Below, one piece after another: positions 12,096 through 22,735 of a DNA stretch of 64,000 nucleotides. Where the stretch lies: assembly GCA_030549205.1 (NCBI GenBank), contig JAUKTV010000018.1:248001-312000 (forward strand). The letters run 5' to 3'. Source of the DNA: Apiosordaria backusii. Its lineage: Eukaryota > Ascomycota > Sordariomycetes > Sordariales > Lasiosphaeriaceae. Both the position numbers and the translations under genes were made by a program. Every line of letters begins with the position of its first letter. Position 1 is the first letter of the stretch. The notes beneath the pieces are model-generated. The model was not told where the DNA came from and did not search any database. It was given only the letters and a program-made list of their open reading frames with translations.

Positions 12096-12675
12096 TTAGG
12101 CAGTCTGGTCAGCCAGGATGTCAGAGTCACCAGCGTCGAGGATGGCCATGGTGGAGCACTTGAAGAGCTTTCCGAGAGCGGTACCAAGCTCGATCTGTAG
12201 GGGGCGGGCGTTAGCATTTGGACTTGTACCCTCCAAAGCCTGTAGCAGACTTCTTCTCTGGGTGGGCCGCTTGACGGAGCGTCTTCACGGCCTAGGACGA
12301 ACAGCCAGGAGTGACCCCCGGTGTTGTTCTGGTTGCAGAGTCGATGAGACTGATGGGGAATCAACTTACGTTGGTGCCGTTGTAGTGGTGGACGGAGGTC
12401 TTGCTCATCATGGAGTAGTACTCGAGCTCAGACTTGCGGAGGGGAGGGGTGTTGGCGGCGATGAGGATTAGACGGGCTTTTCCCGTGCGAAGTGCTTTCA
12501 GAGTCGAACGGTACCCAAGCACAACCTTGCCTGTAAAAGAGAGCCGTCAGTAAGGCTTCAGGAAAAGCCGGAGCTCTCACGAGCTGCTTGGTGGCCGAAA
12601 CGTACCGGACTTCATAACGAGGGCCAGCTTGGCGCCGATGGACTGAGCGTCCGACTTAGACTTCTTGGGGGCCAT
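12096..12675 (-). CDS. RPL30: 60S ribosomal protein eL30
   Basis: Three exons, 12675-12606, 12530-12370 and 12194-12096, give 109 residues, the usual eL30 length. The protein starts MAPKKSKSDAQSIGAKLALVM and carries the eL30 blocks KSGKVVLGYRSTLKALR, GKARLILIAANTPPLRKSELEYY and HHYNGTNIELGTALGK. It is a structural protein of the large subunit; yeast eL30 also binds its own transcript to control splicing. Intron 1 is 75 nt (GTACGT...CAG) and intron 2 is 175 nt (GTAAGT, branch GCTAACG, CAG). The gene is divergent from uL16, with 368 nt between the two start codons. Confidence 0.97.
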
Positions 12676-13043
12676 TGCGACGGTTGGGGGTGATTTGACA
12701 GAGATAGAAGTTGGCCTCGAAGGTTGGTGATGTCCTTGTCTTTGGCGGGAGCGTCGTCGGGTTGCAGAAAAGAGGAAGTGAAGTTTTTCAGAAAGTTTGG
12801 AAATCTCGAATTCCCACTCAAACGTGGGGCCAATTCTGATTGGCTGCTGTGGGTCGGATTTTCCTTGTGCCCTAACAGCCCCACTTTTAGTGATCAGCTC
12901 AGCCGGCGGGAAAATGAGCCCGCGATTGGTAATCGAAGGCGAATTTGAATGTGGTCAAAAAACAAGAGGCTTCCCACTTGTCCCTCTCGTACCCCCAACA
13001 CCCACCGACACCCATACCAGTGACATCGCGAAAATCAGTCAAG
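12676..13043. promoter_or_regulatory. bidirectional promoter of eL30 and uL16 with paired CCAAT boxes
   Basis: All 368 nt lie between two divergent ribosomal protein start codons. In the middle is GCCAATTCTGATTGGC (12829-12844), a perfect pair of CCAAT boxes facing opposite ways with a 4-nt spacer. A further ATTGG lies near 12923-12930. The CCAAT-binding (HAP/NF-Y) complex is the known reader of such boxes in fungi. That it coordinates these two genes is inferred. Confidence 0.65.
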
Positions 13044-13984
13044 ATGGCCCGCCGTCCCGCCAGATGCTACCGGTACTGCAAGAACAAGGTAAGCCTGCGA
13101 TTTGAGATGTTGAGGTTCTGAACTTTTGAGGGAGTCACTCGACATTTTTTGGTTCGGGATTTGTGGGCGGAAAATGGGCGATCGAAAACGGAGATGACGA
13201 AGGACCGAACAAGAGAGGAGGACTCCGAAAACGATGGATGCCGACGACGATGACGGAGTTCGGATTGCATGGTACTCATGGTCAAACGGATGCTAATGTA
13301 TTGCGTTCATAGCCGTACCCTAAGTCGCGCTTCAACCGTGGTGTCCCCGACCCCAAGATTCGCATCTTCGATCTTGGCCGCAAGCGTGCCACCGTCGATG
13401 ACTTCCCTCTCTGCATCCACCTCGTCTCCAATGAGTACGAACAGCTGAGCTCCGAGGCCCTTGAGGCCGCCCGTATTTGCGCCAACAAGTACCTCGTCAA
13501 GCTTGCCGGCAAGGAAGGTTTCCACCTCCGTGTCCGTGCCCACCCCTACCACGTCGTCCGTATCAACAAGATGTTGTCTTGCGCTGGTGCCGATAGATTG
13601 CAGACCGGTATGCGTGGTGCCTGGGGTAAGCCCAACGGCACTGTCGCCCGTGTCAACATTGGCCAGATCATCTTGAGCGTCCGCACTCGTGACTCTAGTA
13701 AGTTTAGCTTCAGTCTTCTTCCTACAGCGGCAGATGCTAACCACTGGCCCCCAGACCGTGCTATCGCTCTTGAGGCTCTCCGCCGCTCCCAGTACAAGTT
13801 CCCCGGTCGCCAAAAGATCATTATCTCTAAGAACTGGGGCTTCACTCCCCTCCGCCGCGACGAGTACCTCGAGGCTAAGGCTGCTGGCCGCGTCAAGGTC
13901 GATGGTGCTTATGTTCAGTTCCTGTCCAACAAGGGCAACCTTGCTCAGAACATGCAGCGCTTCCCTGATGCCTTCACTGCCTAA
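13044..13984 (+). CDS. RPL10: 60S ribosomal protein uL16 (L10)
   Basis: Three exons, 13044-13088, 13313-13697 and 13755-13984, give 219 residues, matching the family (yeast Rpl10/Qsr1 is close to this length). It begins [21 protein letters not shown] and has the RIFDLGRK block, the HLRVRAHPYHVVRINKMLSCAGADRLQTGMRGA loop region (residues about 95-120) that reaches the peptidyl-transferase centre, and a C-terminal NWGFTPLRRDEY block. uL16 is added late in 60S maturation, together with release of Nmd3. Intron 1 is 224 nt with a GCTAATG branch site; intron 2 is 57 nt. I looked in intron 1 for a C/D snoRNA and found no acceptable C-D box pair. Confidence 0.97.
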
Positions 13985-15784
13985 AGTGGTGTTGGCGATG
14001 GAGTCGTTGGGGGAAAGAATGGTGATTTTGCTTGAGGGTGGCGCAACGGGTCATTTTTAGGGCAGAGACGAAGGCATGTTTCTAGTAAAGGTCATGCTTT
14101 GACAGTCAATGAACCATTTCAGCCATGGATTTTCACCACCGGATTTGCGCATTATACCCTCTCATGGGACTGGACTTTCTAGAACTGGACTCTCTAGAAC
14201 TTGGACAAGATCTCTAATGACAGTGATGCTTAAAGCTTACGATCAAGACTTTTCACTATACAAGCTTGGGCAAAGTCTGGTCCAGGTAGGGACTAGGTGC
14301 GGAACCTGGAAACCGGGCAGGGATGGAAGTTGATCCTCCCCCATGCCCACTCTTGTAACTTCAAAATGTTTGTCTATGAGCCTCCAAAATGATTACAGAG
14401 AAAAACACCCGCTTCTGACCAAGCACTGATGACTCAAATGCCCATGACATCATTAGCATCGTTTTATAAGCACAGCTGTCGATAAATTCATTCTTGCAAG
14501 TATGTGCCGGCTTGGATGCACAGAGTATGGTCACCGAGGTTCTGAGGCTTTCTTTGCCTGTATACTCATCCTGGTTGAGGCTGTGTATTTACGGCGAAGG
14601 CTTAGGGAGAACTGCCTAATCATATTCTATCCACGATATCAGATGCCCTCGTGTGTTGGTTTTGGGCCTCTATATCGATCGACAGACGGTGGCTGGAACC
14701 CCCTCCGTGCGTTGGTCACTTGTTTTCGCTTAGTGAGCTTTTTTGTGACATTAGATCAGCCTCTAGTTTAGATCAGCCCATGAACTGATAGGCCGCTTCC
14801 GGTTTCTTCGGCTAACGCTTGCTCACGCTGTAACCTTCATGGCGGCTGTTATTTAATCGTTTCAAAAGCTCGATCTTGGGATGTTGACGTGGGAGGTGGG
14901 GCTTATCGGAACTGTTTAACTTGATAACGTCAGGCCAAGGCCAATCAAGCTGTCACGCAACTTTTCTTGCGGAGCGTTGACCAGCGGTTTCTACGCGGCA
15001 AGGGACCACCTGGACTTGGGACAGGAAAGTTGCCATGAAGAGGCGAACAAAAGCCAATGTTGACGTGGGAACACCAGCGGTTACTGCGGAGTACAGAGGT
15101 CGTCGTAGGTGGGGCAAACGGCCCGGGGACAGGGTCTCCCGCCCATCAACGACAGGATCTTAGGTATCCTCGTGCCCCCTCCAACAACAGCTAGGTGTCT
15201 GATAGCATCCCGTGTATCTCGCAGCTTGCAGCCCCAATCTACCCGATCGCCCCTCGCCCATTCGCCCACCTGTTCCGCGACCTCTCCCGTCTGCTTTCCG
15301 TCATCCTTTGTACCTGCACGCATTTCGTCAGACCTGGCATTGTCAGGATTGCAGCAGACAGTTGCCATATTCCAGACGAGGCTGGTTACACGACACCGCC
15401 GTCAGCAGTCAGCGGCCATATTCAGCGTTCCATCGCCATCATCGACATATATTGCAAATCGCTACTGAACTCAGAGTCTGTTTAAGTTGCCGAAAGACCT
15501 GACCCCCAACCAAACCCCCTCACCGCTTCCAGTGAAAGCACACGACTTTGTGCCTCTTCCCTCAGCGAACCAGCCAAAAGCATTCGCTTTAGTCACGGCT
15601 CGACTCCCGCCCGTCGGAGTGGTCCTTTGCGAAGCGCCCTTCCTTGTTGGGGACCCCCGCGATAAACAAGCTGCCACCTTGGGTCTTCTTCCCAGCCCCC
15701 CGTTGCCCAACATCAACAATCTCCATCCATCTCAGCCCTGCTGCTGTTGTGCCCTGTGTTCGCAGTCGTCTTTTACTGTTCGAA
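13985..15784. other. intergenic: uL16 3' region and promoter of the next gene
   Basis: No gene found in 1.8 kb. Small repeats are visible: near 14163-14203 two imperfect copies of a CTGGACT...TCTAGAACT unit, and at 14752-14779 two copies of TTAGATCAGCC. The last 500 nt are C/T-rich and likely form the promoter and leader of the gene starting at 15785. Confidence 0.55.
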
Positions 15785-17578
15785 ATGGCATTCCATCAGC
15801 CCACTCGACAGGTTCAGCAACAACGGATCACTCATGCCGAGTCTGAAGATGGGGGTTCTGCCATCCTTTCGCCCCAGGCTCGCCCGGACACCAACGAGTC
15901 CCATACTTGGGTTTTGTTTACACCAGGCACCGATACAGGAACGACGACTTCCTATCTGAGCTCTGTCCAAGATGACCAAACCACGCCGGGGAGGTCCAGA
16001 ATCAGTGATCTAGGAAGTCTTGGTACAGCGGCGCGCTCCGACTTCAATTCGCAACCTAGCAACTCTGTGGTACCGTCTGTGGCTCTGGTAGACAGCATCG
16101 CAGAGGATGATGCCGAGCTTGACAGCCTCGACAGCCATCTCCCAGATTTCAGGACGACACACAGTCCATACAACCAGCCAGACATCCCCCATTCGGCACA
16201 TATTTTCCCCAGTCACGACGGGCTGGGCTCGTTCCGATTCGAGGCTTCCGGCAACAGCGCACAGGCCCAGGAGCGTCTGTATGCCTTTGAACAATTCAAT
16301 CCAAATCGCGTTATACATAGAAAGGAGAGCTTTGACCTAGCTCGTCTTCAGCTCGAGACAGAAGAACCTCAAGAGTCAGAACGAAATCAAAGGATAGAGG
16401 CATGGCGGTTAGAACAGAGTCAACTTTTGTTGGAGGATATCAAGAAGGAAACAAAGAGACGAAGGAGACAGTCGGGGCTGTTAGCCCAGAGATCCCATCT
16501 GGAAAAAGGCGTGCCGGAAGATATGATTGCGAGAAGTGTTGCCGACGAGGAAGCAGAAGATATCAATCTTGCGGGGACAGAATGGCATGATCAGGATGGG
16601 TTGCCGTCAGGCGCTTCCAAGGGAGGGTTATGGAGTCGTCTCACGCGAAAGGTGATTTGCGACTTGATGGGTATTGATGACAAGCTACTTGCCGTCCTCT
16701 TCGGGGAGGTGCTTCCAGATGAGGATGACATGGCCTCGACTCCTAAGGCATCTCCCAAAGACTCAGCTCACCCCACATTTGCGCATATGGAAAGGGAGTC
16801 ACACCATGACTCGACATGGCAACTCCATATGCTTGAACGGATTGCTAAGGAGCTTGGCGGACTTGTTCATCAGATGTCAACACACCCTGGCGCCTTTTCC
16901 ACTTACACTCGTGTTCAGCAGACGCCTCTTCCATATGCCGGGTTGCCGATGATACCGGAAGCGCCCGACAGTGTCCAAAAATTGGATAGCAGTGCCTCCT
17001 CCTTGCCGCAATTCAGGCCTACCATTGGACGATCAGCAGACGTTGGCGTTGTGCAGCCCTCGAATGCTTTCCCCTCGACGCCTTCGGACCCCGCGGCTGA
17101 GATGGCTTCGAGCAATGCCCAGACATTCACCCAGCAAGAGTGGGAGCAAGACCTTGATATCCGCCTCGTTTTCCGCTACCTTCGCTCCCGCTTTACCTCA
17201 TCTCGCCCATCGTCTCCTCCATTCACTTCCGGAACGTCGCATCTTGCCACCTCAAGTACCCAGGAGCTTGCCGCCAAAGCAGCTCGCGTACGACAACACC
17301 ACCCGTTGGTATCACACACACACGCAAACATGCATGGCCACCACCGGCCTCGTCCGGCGGAGCGGCGCACCTTCAAAGCGACGACACCATCTAATCCCGT
17401 CACAATGAGACTTGGCCCTGGCAGTTGCGCAAGCCAGAGCACTAGGCGATCTGCACGGAGGAGTAGCATGTCGTCGAGGCAGTCATCTCGGCATTATTGG
17501 GATATCGGGGGCTCCATTGGAACTGGTAGTATGATTGCTAGCGCCGGGCCAATTATGGGAAGTTGGGGCGAGGTTTAA
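15785..17578 (+). CDS. uncharacterised conserved-looking fungal protein
   Basis: Single exon, 597 residues from the first in-frame ATG (the frame is open for 47 codons before it, with only TTG as a possible start). I do not recognise a named family. The N-terminal 190 residues are acidic and Ser/Asp-rich with a short WVLFTPGTD block (residues about 43-51). Residues about 196-230 form a charged helix (ERNQRIEAWRLEQSQ then KKETKRRRRQ), a possible nuclear signal. Residues about 270-385 look globular (WSRLTRKVICDLMGIDDKL, then WQLHMLERIAKELGGLVHQM and HPGAFSTYTR). A short WEQDLDIRLVFRYLRSRF helix follows near 450. The tail is Ser/Arg/Gly-rich. There is no signal peptide or membrane segment. Function unknown. 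Confidence 0.75.
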   Translation: MAFHQPTRQVQQQRITHAESEDGGSAILSPQARPDTNESHTWVLFTPGTDTGTTTSYLSSVQDDQTTPGRSRISDLGSLGTAARSDFNSQPSNSVVPSVALVDSIAEDDAELDSLDSHLPDFRTTHSPYNQPDIPHSAHIFPSHDGLGSFRFEASGNSAQAQERLYAFEQFNPNRVIHRKESFDLARLQLETEEPQESERNQRIEAWRLEQSQLLLEDIKKETKRRRRQSGLLAQRSHLEKGVPEDMIARSVADEEAEDINLAGTEWHDQDGLPSGASKGGLWSRLTRKVICDLMGIDDKLLAVLFGEVLPDEDDMASTPKASPKDSAHPTFAHMERESHHDSTWQLHMLERIAKELGGLVHQMSTHPGAFSTYTRVQQTPLPYAGLPMIPEAPDSVQKLDSSASSLPQFRPTIGRSADVGVVQPSNAFPSTPSDPAAEMASSNAQTFTQQEWEQDLDIRLVFRYLRSRFTSSRPSSPPFTSGTSHLATSSTQELAAKAARVRQHHPLVSHTHANMHGHHRPRPAERRTFKATTPSNPVTMRLGPGSCASQSTRRSARRSSMSSRQSSRHYWDIGGSIGTGSMIASAGPIMGSWGEV

Positions 17579-19378
17579 ACGTATGGACAACGGCTGGTCA
17601 GGAACATATTGGGGCGCCTATTTTGTTTTATCTTTCTCGGCATTTAGACCCTAGACGGTCACATTTTTGGACAATATCTTGCAAAGAGCGGTCAATGTAT
17701 TTCTGCCATTATGGTGCACACAACGGAAGCAAGGCGTATCGGGTTATTGGAGGAGCATTCGTCACTCACTGCACATGGGCCGGAATCACTGAGATGTTTC
17801 GATGGTTTGAAATTCCAACACACTTTTTGTTTTCGGATACAATGGAACATACCAAAGCATTTATACCCTTACCTCCCTCAGCCTCAATTGTCGCCCTGCG
17901 TTTCCAATGGACATAAACAGTGATTCACGGCCAAGACTCGGTAGCCATATCGGTGTCAGCCGGGATTCATGTAACGGCGATGCGGATATCCAGTGAGCTA
18001 CTGGCACACCGTAAGCCTCGTTAATCAGATGTGAACGGACACTGCCGAGAACAAGCTTTTGATCCACAGACATGGCACACAACTGAGTGAAAACGGCCGA
18101 TGAGAGTTGTACAGAGTACACAGTCCCGTGGACATTTCATTCGCCAGAGAAATCACCTGAGATGGGTGGCTGGGCTGCAGGTCACTGAGAGGGTGGGAAA
18201 AGAGGAGAAGCTCTCACACTGGTACCAACTGCCAACCGCGACGCGCTCAAACGAGACAGGGATCTTAAGTGGTTTTGAACCAATGGTTGAGCTCCAGCAT
18301 CGCGACACGTCGAAACGGACATGGGTGCAGCAGCCAATTCAAAGACGGCCCGCTGTGGATCTGAACCCCTCGACGCGTTTCTTCAAGACAAGCGTCCAAT
18401 CGGCTGATTTCTGCTTGTTTATCGACGGTGCAGCGAGGCACAACAAACGGCCCAAAAGTGGATCGAACTGTTAAGAACAGCGAGAAGCTCTGAAAAGGGT
18501 TGCATGGTGTGCATTGGTCGAGTCATCTTGAAGCTCGTCTGCCCCGCTTCGATACCGCTGGCTATCTGCGCCGACAGGGATGGGGGAGCTGGGGGTGGAG
18601 ACTGATCCGTTCCGCACTTCTCCAGCGAAATCGTGTGTTCCCGGGCTTCACCTCCTTCCTGGGCTGGATGGATGTGTTCGTGCTCCCCCACCCCGCCTCG
18701 CACCTTGCCCGATTCTCCTGACCTGAGTCTGCGACCAGTGACCTGCAACTTGCGATTTGCGATTTGCGGCATCGTGATCCCAAGCTTTCCCAGTGCTGCC
18801 TGCGCCTCACTTTTTTGATTCGCCTTTGCTACCTACCTGTTTGTGCACTGCGCGCCTTTCGGTCAGATCACCCCGTTCACAGCTAGACTTCGAAATCAGT
18901 CCAAATAAACTTTCATATATTAATACCAGTTCGTTGCCGTTTGCTAGCCCGTCTTCCCCACCTCACCTTGTCGTCATGCCGGTGTAGGTTGTCGCATCGT
19001 CGCAAAGCTGCGCAAGCACTTCTTGGTGCCTAAGGATGCCGATACGCCTGCTCGAAGAGCTGAGCTGCGGCGCCTGAAGCTATTCAACTGCCTCAGACAA
19101 GCTGACCAGGAGCAGGATCATGTACTAAGCCCGCCGTGTCCTCGTCAAGTCGCGACCCAGCTAGTCCTGGCGTTGGGTCGCACCGGAAACTTGCCCGACT
19201 TCTCGTCCTCTCTTGCAATCTGCGCTCAGCAACCAGCAATCTCGTCCTCTTCCCTTCGCTACTGGAGAGTCGGATCCGAACGCTCGCAAGATCCGATTCA
19301 AGTCGAACTTGTTCCACCACGCAGAAGCTCACCGTGCGAAGGGTCAATCGCAGTGGGAGATGGTCCCCCGAGGTCCCA
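17579..19378. other. intergenic, long leader region of the 1118-residue gene
   Basis: No gene recognised in 1.8 kb. A triple TTGCGAT-type repeat lies at 18749-18769. A four-codon upstream frame (MPV, then stop) sits at 18976-18987. The frame of the downstream gene is open from 19136, with only a GTG start there. Most of 18780-19378 is C/T-rich, as in fungal promoters and leaders. Confidence 0.5.
18976..18987 (+). promoter_or_regulatory. possible minimal upstream ORF (ATG CCG GTG TAG)
   Basis: A three-residue upstream frame lies 391 nt before the start of the 1118-residue protein. If the transcript begins before 18976 it could reduce initiation downstream. The transcription start is unknown, so this is only a candidate. 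Confidence 0.25.
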
Positions 19379-22300
19379 ATGGCTGCGACTCCATTCGATC
19401 CCTCCGTCCAGGGCAACTCTTTCGTATTTGACATCTACACCGATGGCCAAAACTTGCGCGCGCCTGCTCCTGCGACCTTCCTCCCTGGCGGACCATGCAA
19501 CTACACCGACTCGACACTGCCGCGATGCGGTTGCCGCCGTTTCTGGAGCAATTCTTCCCTCGCCGCCACGGGTACAGTCGAGATTTGCATGTGCTCACAC
19601 CATGCCTGCTTTCATGAAGATGTCCAGCCAAGCCAGACCCAGCTTGTCCAAACACAAATTACGCCTGTGGCTGGCGTAGCAGGCCAGGAAAACCAGAAGC
19701 CCAGGAGCCACCGGGAACCCCTGAGCCCGGTCCAGGAGCTCGCGCACTGGCCGATGCCGGCCAGCTTTGGGGCATCCTTGGACTTCAACCTGCTGGATAT
19801 CCAAAACCCGGTACCTAACCCAAGGATAGATGCCACTACTCCACTACCAATTGGACATCTGCAGCCAGCCCAGGACAGCACAATGCCGGACACCTTCAAC
19901 AACTGGGGAGACTTGATCGAGACTCAGGCGGACAACATCAGTGTTAGCGGGCTTCCGCCAATACCAGCCCAGTGTCTGGTGTCCCAAGGACCGCCGTCAA
20001 CAGCCTCATCTAGCCAGGCCAGATATCTGAGACCATTCGCCGGAAAAGGGTTGCAGACGCTCAATGTTGTTTCCACGCTCAGAGAGGGAGCCGTTCGCCC
20101 AGGAATCACTGATGATGACCCTACTCAAGAACACGACCCGATGTCCAGGCGCGAGCGGGAGGAAACACCTAAGGCATCATTATCACAGGGCAATCTTCGA
20201 AAACCCAGTGTGGACAACAGCGCGTATCAAAAGCTCGCCGAAACAGTCGAATCTCACGAGCAGCGGATAGACAGACTTGAAAATACCTCTTTTTCCGTTG
20301 CCGGCCATGAGGAATGTCACGACAAACACGAACACGTCGATATGCGCGTCACGGAACTTGAGTCACGGGTGGATGAAGTAGAGAAAATTTTGAACGACAA
20401 TGGGAGCGTTGTGGGAAGCAGGCGACATACTCGAAACGATGGCACCGCCGATGATGCCACCGCCAGTGTGGTCTCTGTCGCAACCAACACGACGATTCTC
20501 GCTTCCAGCCGGGTTGAGGTGTACAACCAGATCCAACAATTGCAGGCTCAGGTCAACCAGCTGCAAGCAGCGGCGCTCCCAACTTATGCCAAACCTTGGG
20601 AGCTCGAAGTCGTGTTCATGCCGTTCCCTCTCAAAGGCGTATGGATGCAGGCGAGAGAATTTCCAATTCAACGCCGGTCTCTAGGTTCCGGTGGCGATGG
20701 GGAGTGGACACAGATGCCAAACACACTCAGCAGGGCAACACCAGATCCGCAGTCACCAAAGTTTGCAGAATGGCCCGGCCAATCTTCTGAGTCGAACTGG
20801 TTGCTGCCAAGGGCATTTGCTTCGGGAAGGATAATCGATCAGAGGTTAAAAAGCCGGGGCCTCATCAAGACGGTTTTGGTCAGGGGAGCTGATGCCCGTA
20901 GCGTCCAGCTTGCCATCCACGATGCATTCTCTGAAGTTCTCCGGGCCTCTGCTCTCGCCGGGGTGCGATCAGATTATTCGCCAAATTCACCTCTGAATGA
21001 GTTTATGGGTCTGAGGCAAGCATGGGTTCCTCTGCGCAAACTTCACAAGGATTCGCGACTACGGTTTCTTACACCAGCTGAGATGGCAACACCAGCGTTG
21101 TGGGATTTCACTTTTTTGGTGTCCAGCGTCATCATGAAGGCAACTGGTGTCCACCGTCTGTACATCACGCAACCAGAGGCGTATCTCCAGGATCATCCCT
21201 TGGGGTATCATGCGCTTGACGCTGGTTGGACATGGCAAAAGCTCCGCGAGCTGAGCAGAGTCTATCCTGATTCTCAAAGTACCGCCAGCGATGTCCCCGA
21301 GGCTGACGCCATGGAAGAATGCTGGGCGTGGAACGATCGAGTGGACGAGCCTCCGAGTCACAACGCATCCGTTCTTAGTCTTCGACACTCACACCTACAA
21401 CGCTTGTCTAGACGCTCCTCCACCGAGCCCTCGCAGCAGTTCTACACTGGTGTGCAGTCACCCATGCTCCCCAACGGCCAGAGCTTCATCCGCGCCGGGT
21501 CTCCTCTTACCCAAAGAGAACGCAAGGGTTCTTGGCCGCCACAATTTACTCGGGCCGGCTCCGTCCCACCGGGTACCATACCCGTCCAGTCCGCGCCAGC
21601 CTTCGCCCGCCGACGAGTCTCGACCGCAGCACCGTATGAGCGACGCTCCTCTCCTTTCAACCCGCGCCCAACTCCGCGGATCAGTACTCATTCCAGTGTT
21701 GTTCAAACCTCTGGCATTCCAGCCAAACGACGATTGGGCACCCGCTCACCGAGTCTCGTCCCGCGCAACACGCCTCGCTGGAGCCGCACCAGCATGAGCC
21801 GGTCGCCATCTCTCGCCCCGCCAGGCATGTTTGGCCACCATGACGAGCGAGACCGTACACCGTTCTACTATGCTACTCCTCATAGTGAAGCTGTCGGCGA
21901 ACACGGCTATCACCGTGGAGGAAGCCGTGGTCCACCCCAGGCAATGTTGCGAACCAACGGTTATGACCCCGACGACGATGAAGACGAGGAGATGACCGAC
22001 GACTTCCAGGACGACGACACTCAAGGAAGCTCAACGGACCCATATGACAGTGAAATGACCAATGACGTCTCGCCTGTCAGACAAGTGACAGTTGGCCAGG
22101 GATCCTTTGGGTTTGGAACTGACGGGGAGGGTAATGACGTCGATGACATCGACATTGATGTTTACGAAGACGACGAGGAAGACGAAGTTGATGGAGTAGA
22201 AACCGATCACACGACCGGTCACCAGCGCTACCACCACAACAGCCACGCGGCCTGGGGCAATCAAGCTGCCGTCGTGAATGCCACCACTAGACCGGAAGAC

Positions 22301-22735
22301 ATCCCCTGGGCCGGAATAGAGGACCACATGTCTGACGGCGAAAACGTGGATCCCTCTTCTTCTTCCTTCTCTTCCTCGTTTGCCTCAGATGCATCGGGAT
22401 CATTTCACTCTTCCCAGTCGAGGCAACAGCAACACCACCAACAACAGCAACTAGAGATCCACCAAGATGAGGATGAAGAAGACCAGGAAGAAAGAAGGAG
22501 CAACACCAGCGCGAGAAGCAGCCAGGCGCCGAGTGAATACAGCAGCAAGCCTGGCCCATGGAATGTCTTGCCTCCTCCTTCGAGCCCGGCTGGGACTGTT
22601 ACAACTGGGACCACAACCGTTGTGGTGGAGCAACAGGAAGCAGGTGGCAAGATGCACCCGATCAAAAGGGAGAGATCTAGCTTGAATTCTCTCATGGAGT
22701 TTAGAATTCATGAAGATAGGACGGCTCAGTCTTGA
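19379..22735 (+). CDS. large uncharacterised protein with Cys/His-rich N-terminus, coiled coils and acidic tail
   Basis: Single exon, 1118 residues; start is the first in-frame ATG. Residues 40-79 hold a compact Cys/His set: C40, C50, C52, C70, C72, H74, H75, C77, H79 (CGCRRFW ... CMCSHHACFH), which could bind zinc. Residues about 280-340 and 379-405 are predicted coiled coils. Residues about 410-650 look globular and contain WELEVVFMPFPLKGVWM, VQLAIHDAFSEVL and WDFTFLVSSVIMKATGVHRLY. The C-terminal 450 residues are Ser/Pro/Arg-rich with a strongly acidic Asp/Glu stretch (about 861-940) and a short Gln/His run. I know no named family with this order. An acidic tail and possible zinc site suggest a nuclear role, which is inference only. 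Confidence 0.75.
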   Translation: MAATPFDPSVQGNSFVFDIYTDGQNLRAPAPATFLPGGPCNYTDSTLPRCGCRRFWSNSSLAATGTVEICMCSHHACFHEDVQPSQTQLVQTQITPVAGVAGQENQKPRSHREPLSPVQELAHWPMPASFGASLDFNLLDIQNPVPNPRIDATTPLPIGHLQPAQDSTMPDTFNNWGDLIETQADNISVSGLPPIPAQCLVSQGPPSTASSSQARYLRPFAGKGLQTLNVVSTLREGAVRPGITDDDPTQEHDPMSRREREETPKASLSQGNLRKPSVDNSAYQKLAETVESHEQRIDRLENTSFSVAGHEECHDKHEHVDMRVTELESRVDEVEKILNDNGSVVGSRRHTRNDGTADDATASVVSVATNTTILASSRVEVYNQIQQLQAQVNQLQAAALPTYAKPWELEVVFMPFPLKGVWMQAREFPIQRRSLGSGGDGEWTQMPNTLSRATPDPQSPKFAEWPGQSSESNWLLPRAFASGRIIDQRLKSRGLIKTVLVRGADARSVQLAIHDAFSEVLRASALAGVRSDYSPNSPLNEFMGLRQAWVPLRKLHKDSRLRFLTPAEMATPALWDFTFLVSSVIMKATGVHRLYITQPEAYLQDHPLGYHALDAGWTWQKLRELSRVYPDSQSTASDVPEADAMEECWAWNDRVDEPPSHNASVLSLRHSHLQRLSRRSSTEPSQQFYTGVQSPMLPNGQSFIRAGSPLTQRERKGSWPPQFTRAGSVPPGTIPVQSAPAFARRRVSTAAPYERRSSPFNPRPTPRISTHSSVVQTSGIPAKRRLGTRSPSLVPRNTPRWSRTSMSRSPSLAPPGMFGHHDERDRTPFYYATPHSEAVGEHGYHRGGSRGPPQAMLRTNGYDPDDDEDEEMTDDFQDDDTQGSSTDPYDSEMTNDVSPVRQVTVGQGSFGFGTDGEGNDVDDIDIDVYEDDEEDEVDGVETDHTTGHQRYHHNSHAAWGNQAAVVNATTRPEDIPWAGIEDHMSDGENVDPSSSSFSSSFASDASGSFHSSQSRQQQHHQQQQLEIHQDEDEEDQEERRSNTSARSSQAPSEYSSKPGPWNVLPPPSSPAGTVTTGTTTVVVEQQEAGGKMHPIKRERSSLNSLMEFRIHEDRTAQS

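Noticed and set aside
13089..13312. Possible intronic snoRNA in uL16 intron 1 (also eL30 intron 2 and SCL1 intron 2)
   Set aside because: ATGACGA- and GTGAAGA-like strings are one base off a C box, and no suitably placed D box with end pairing follows.
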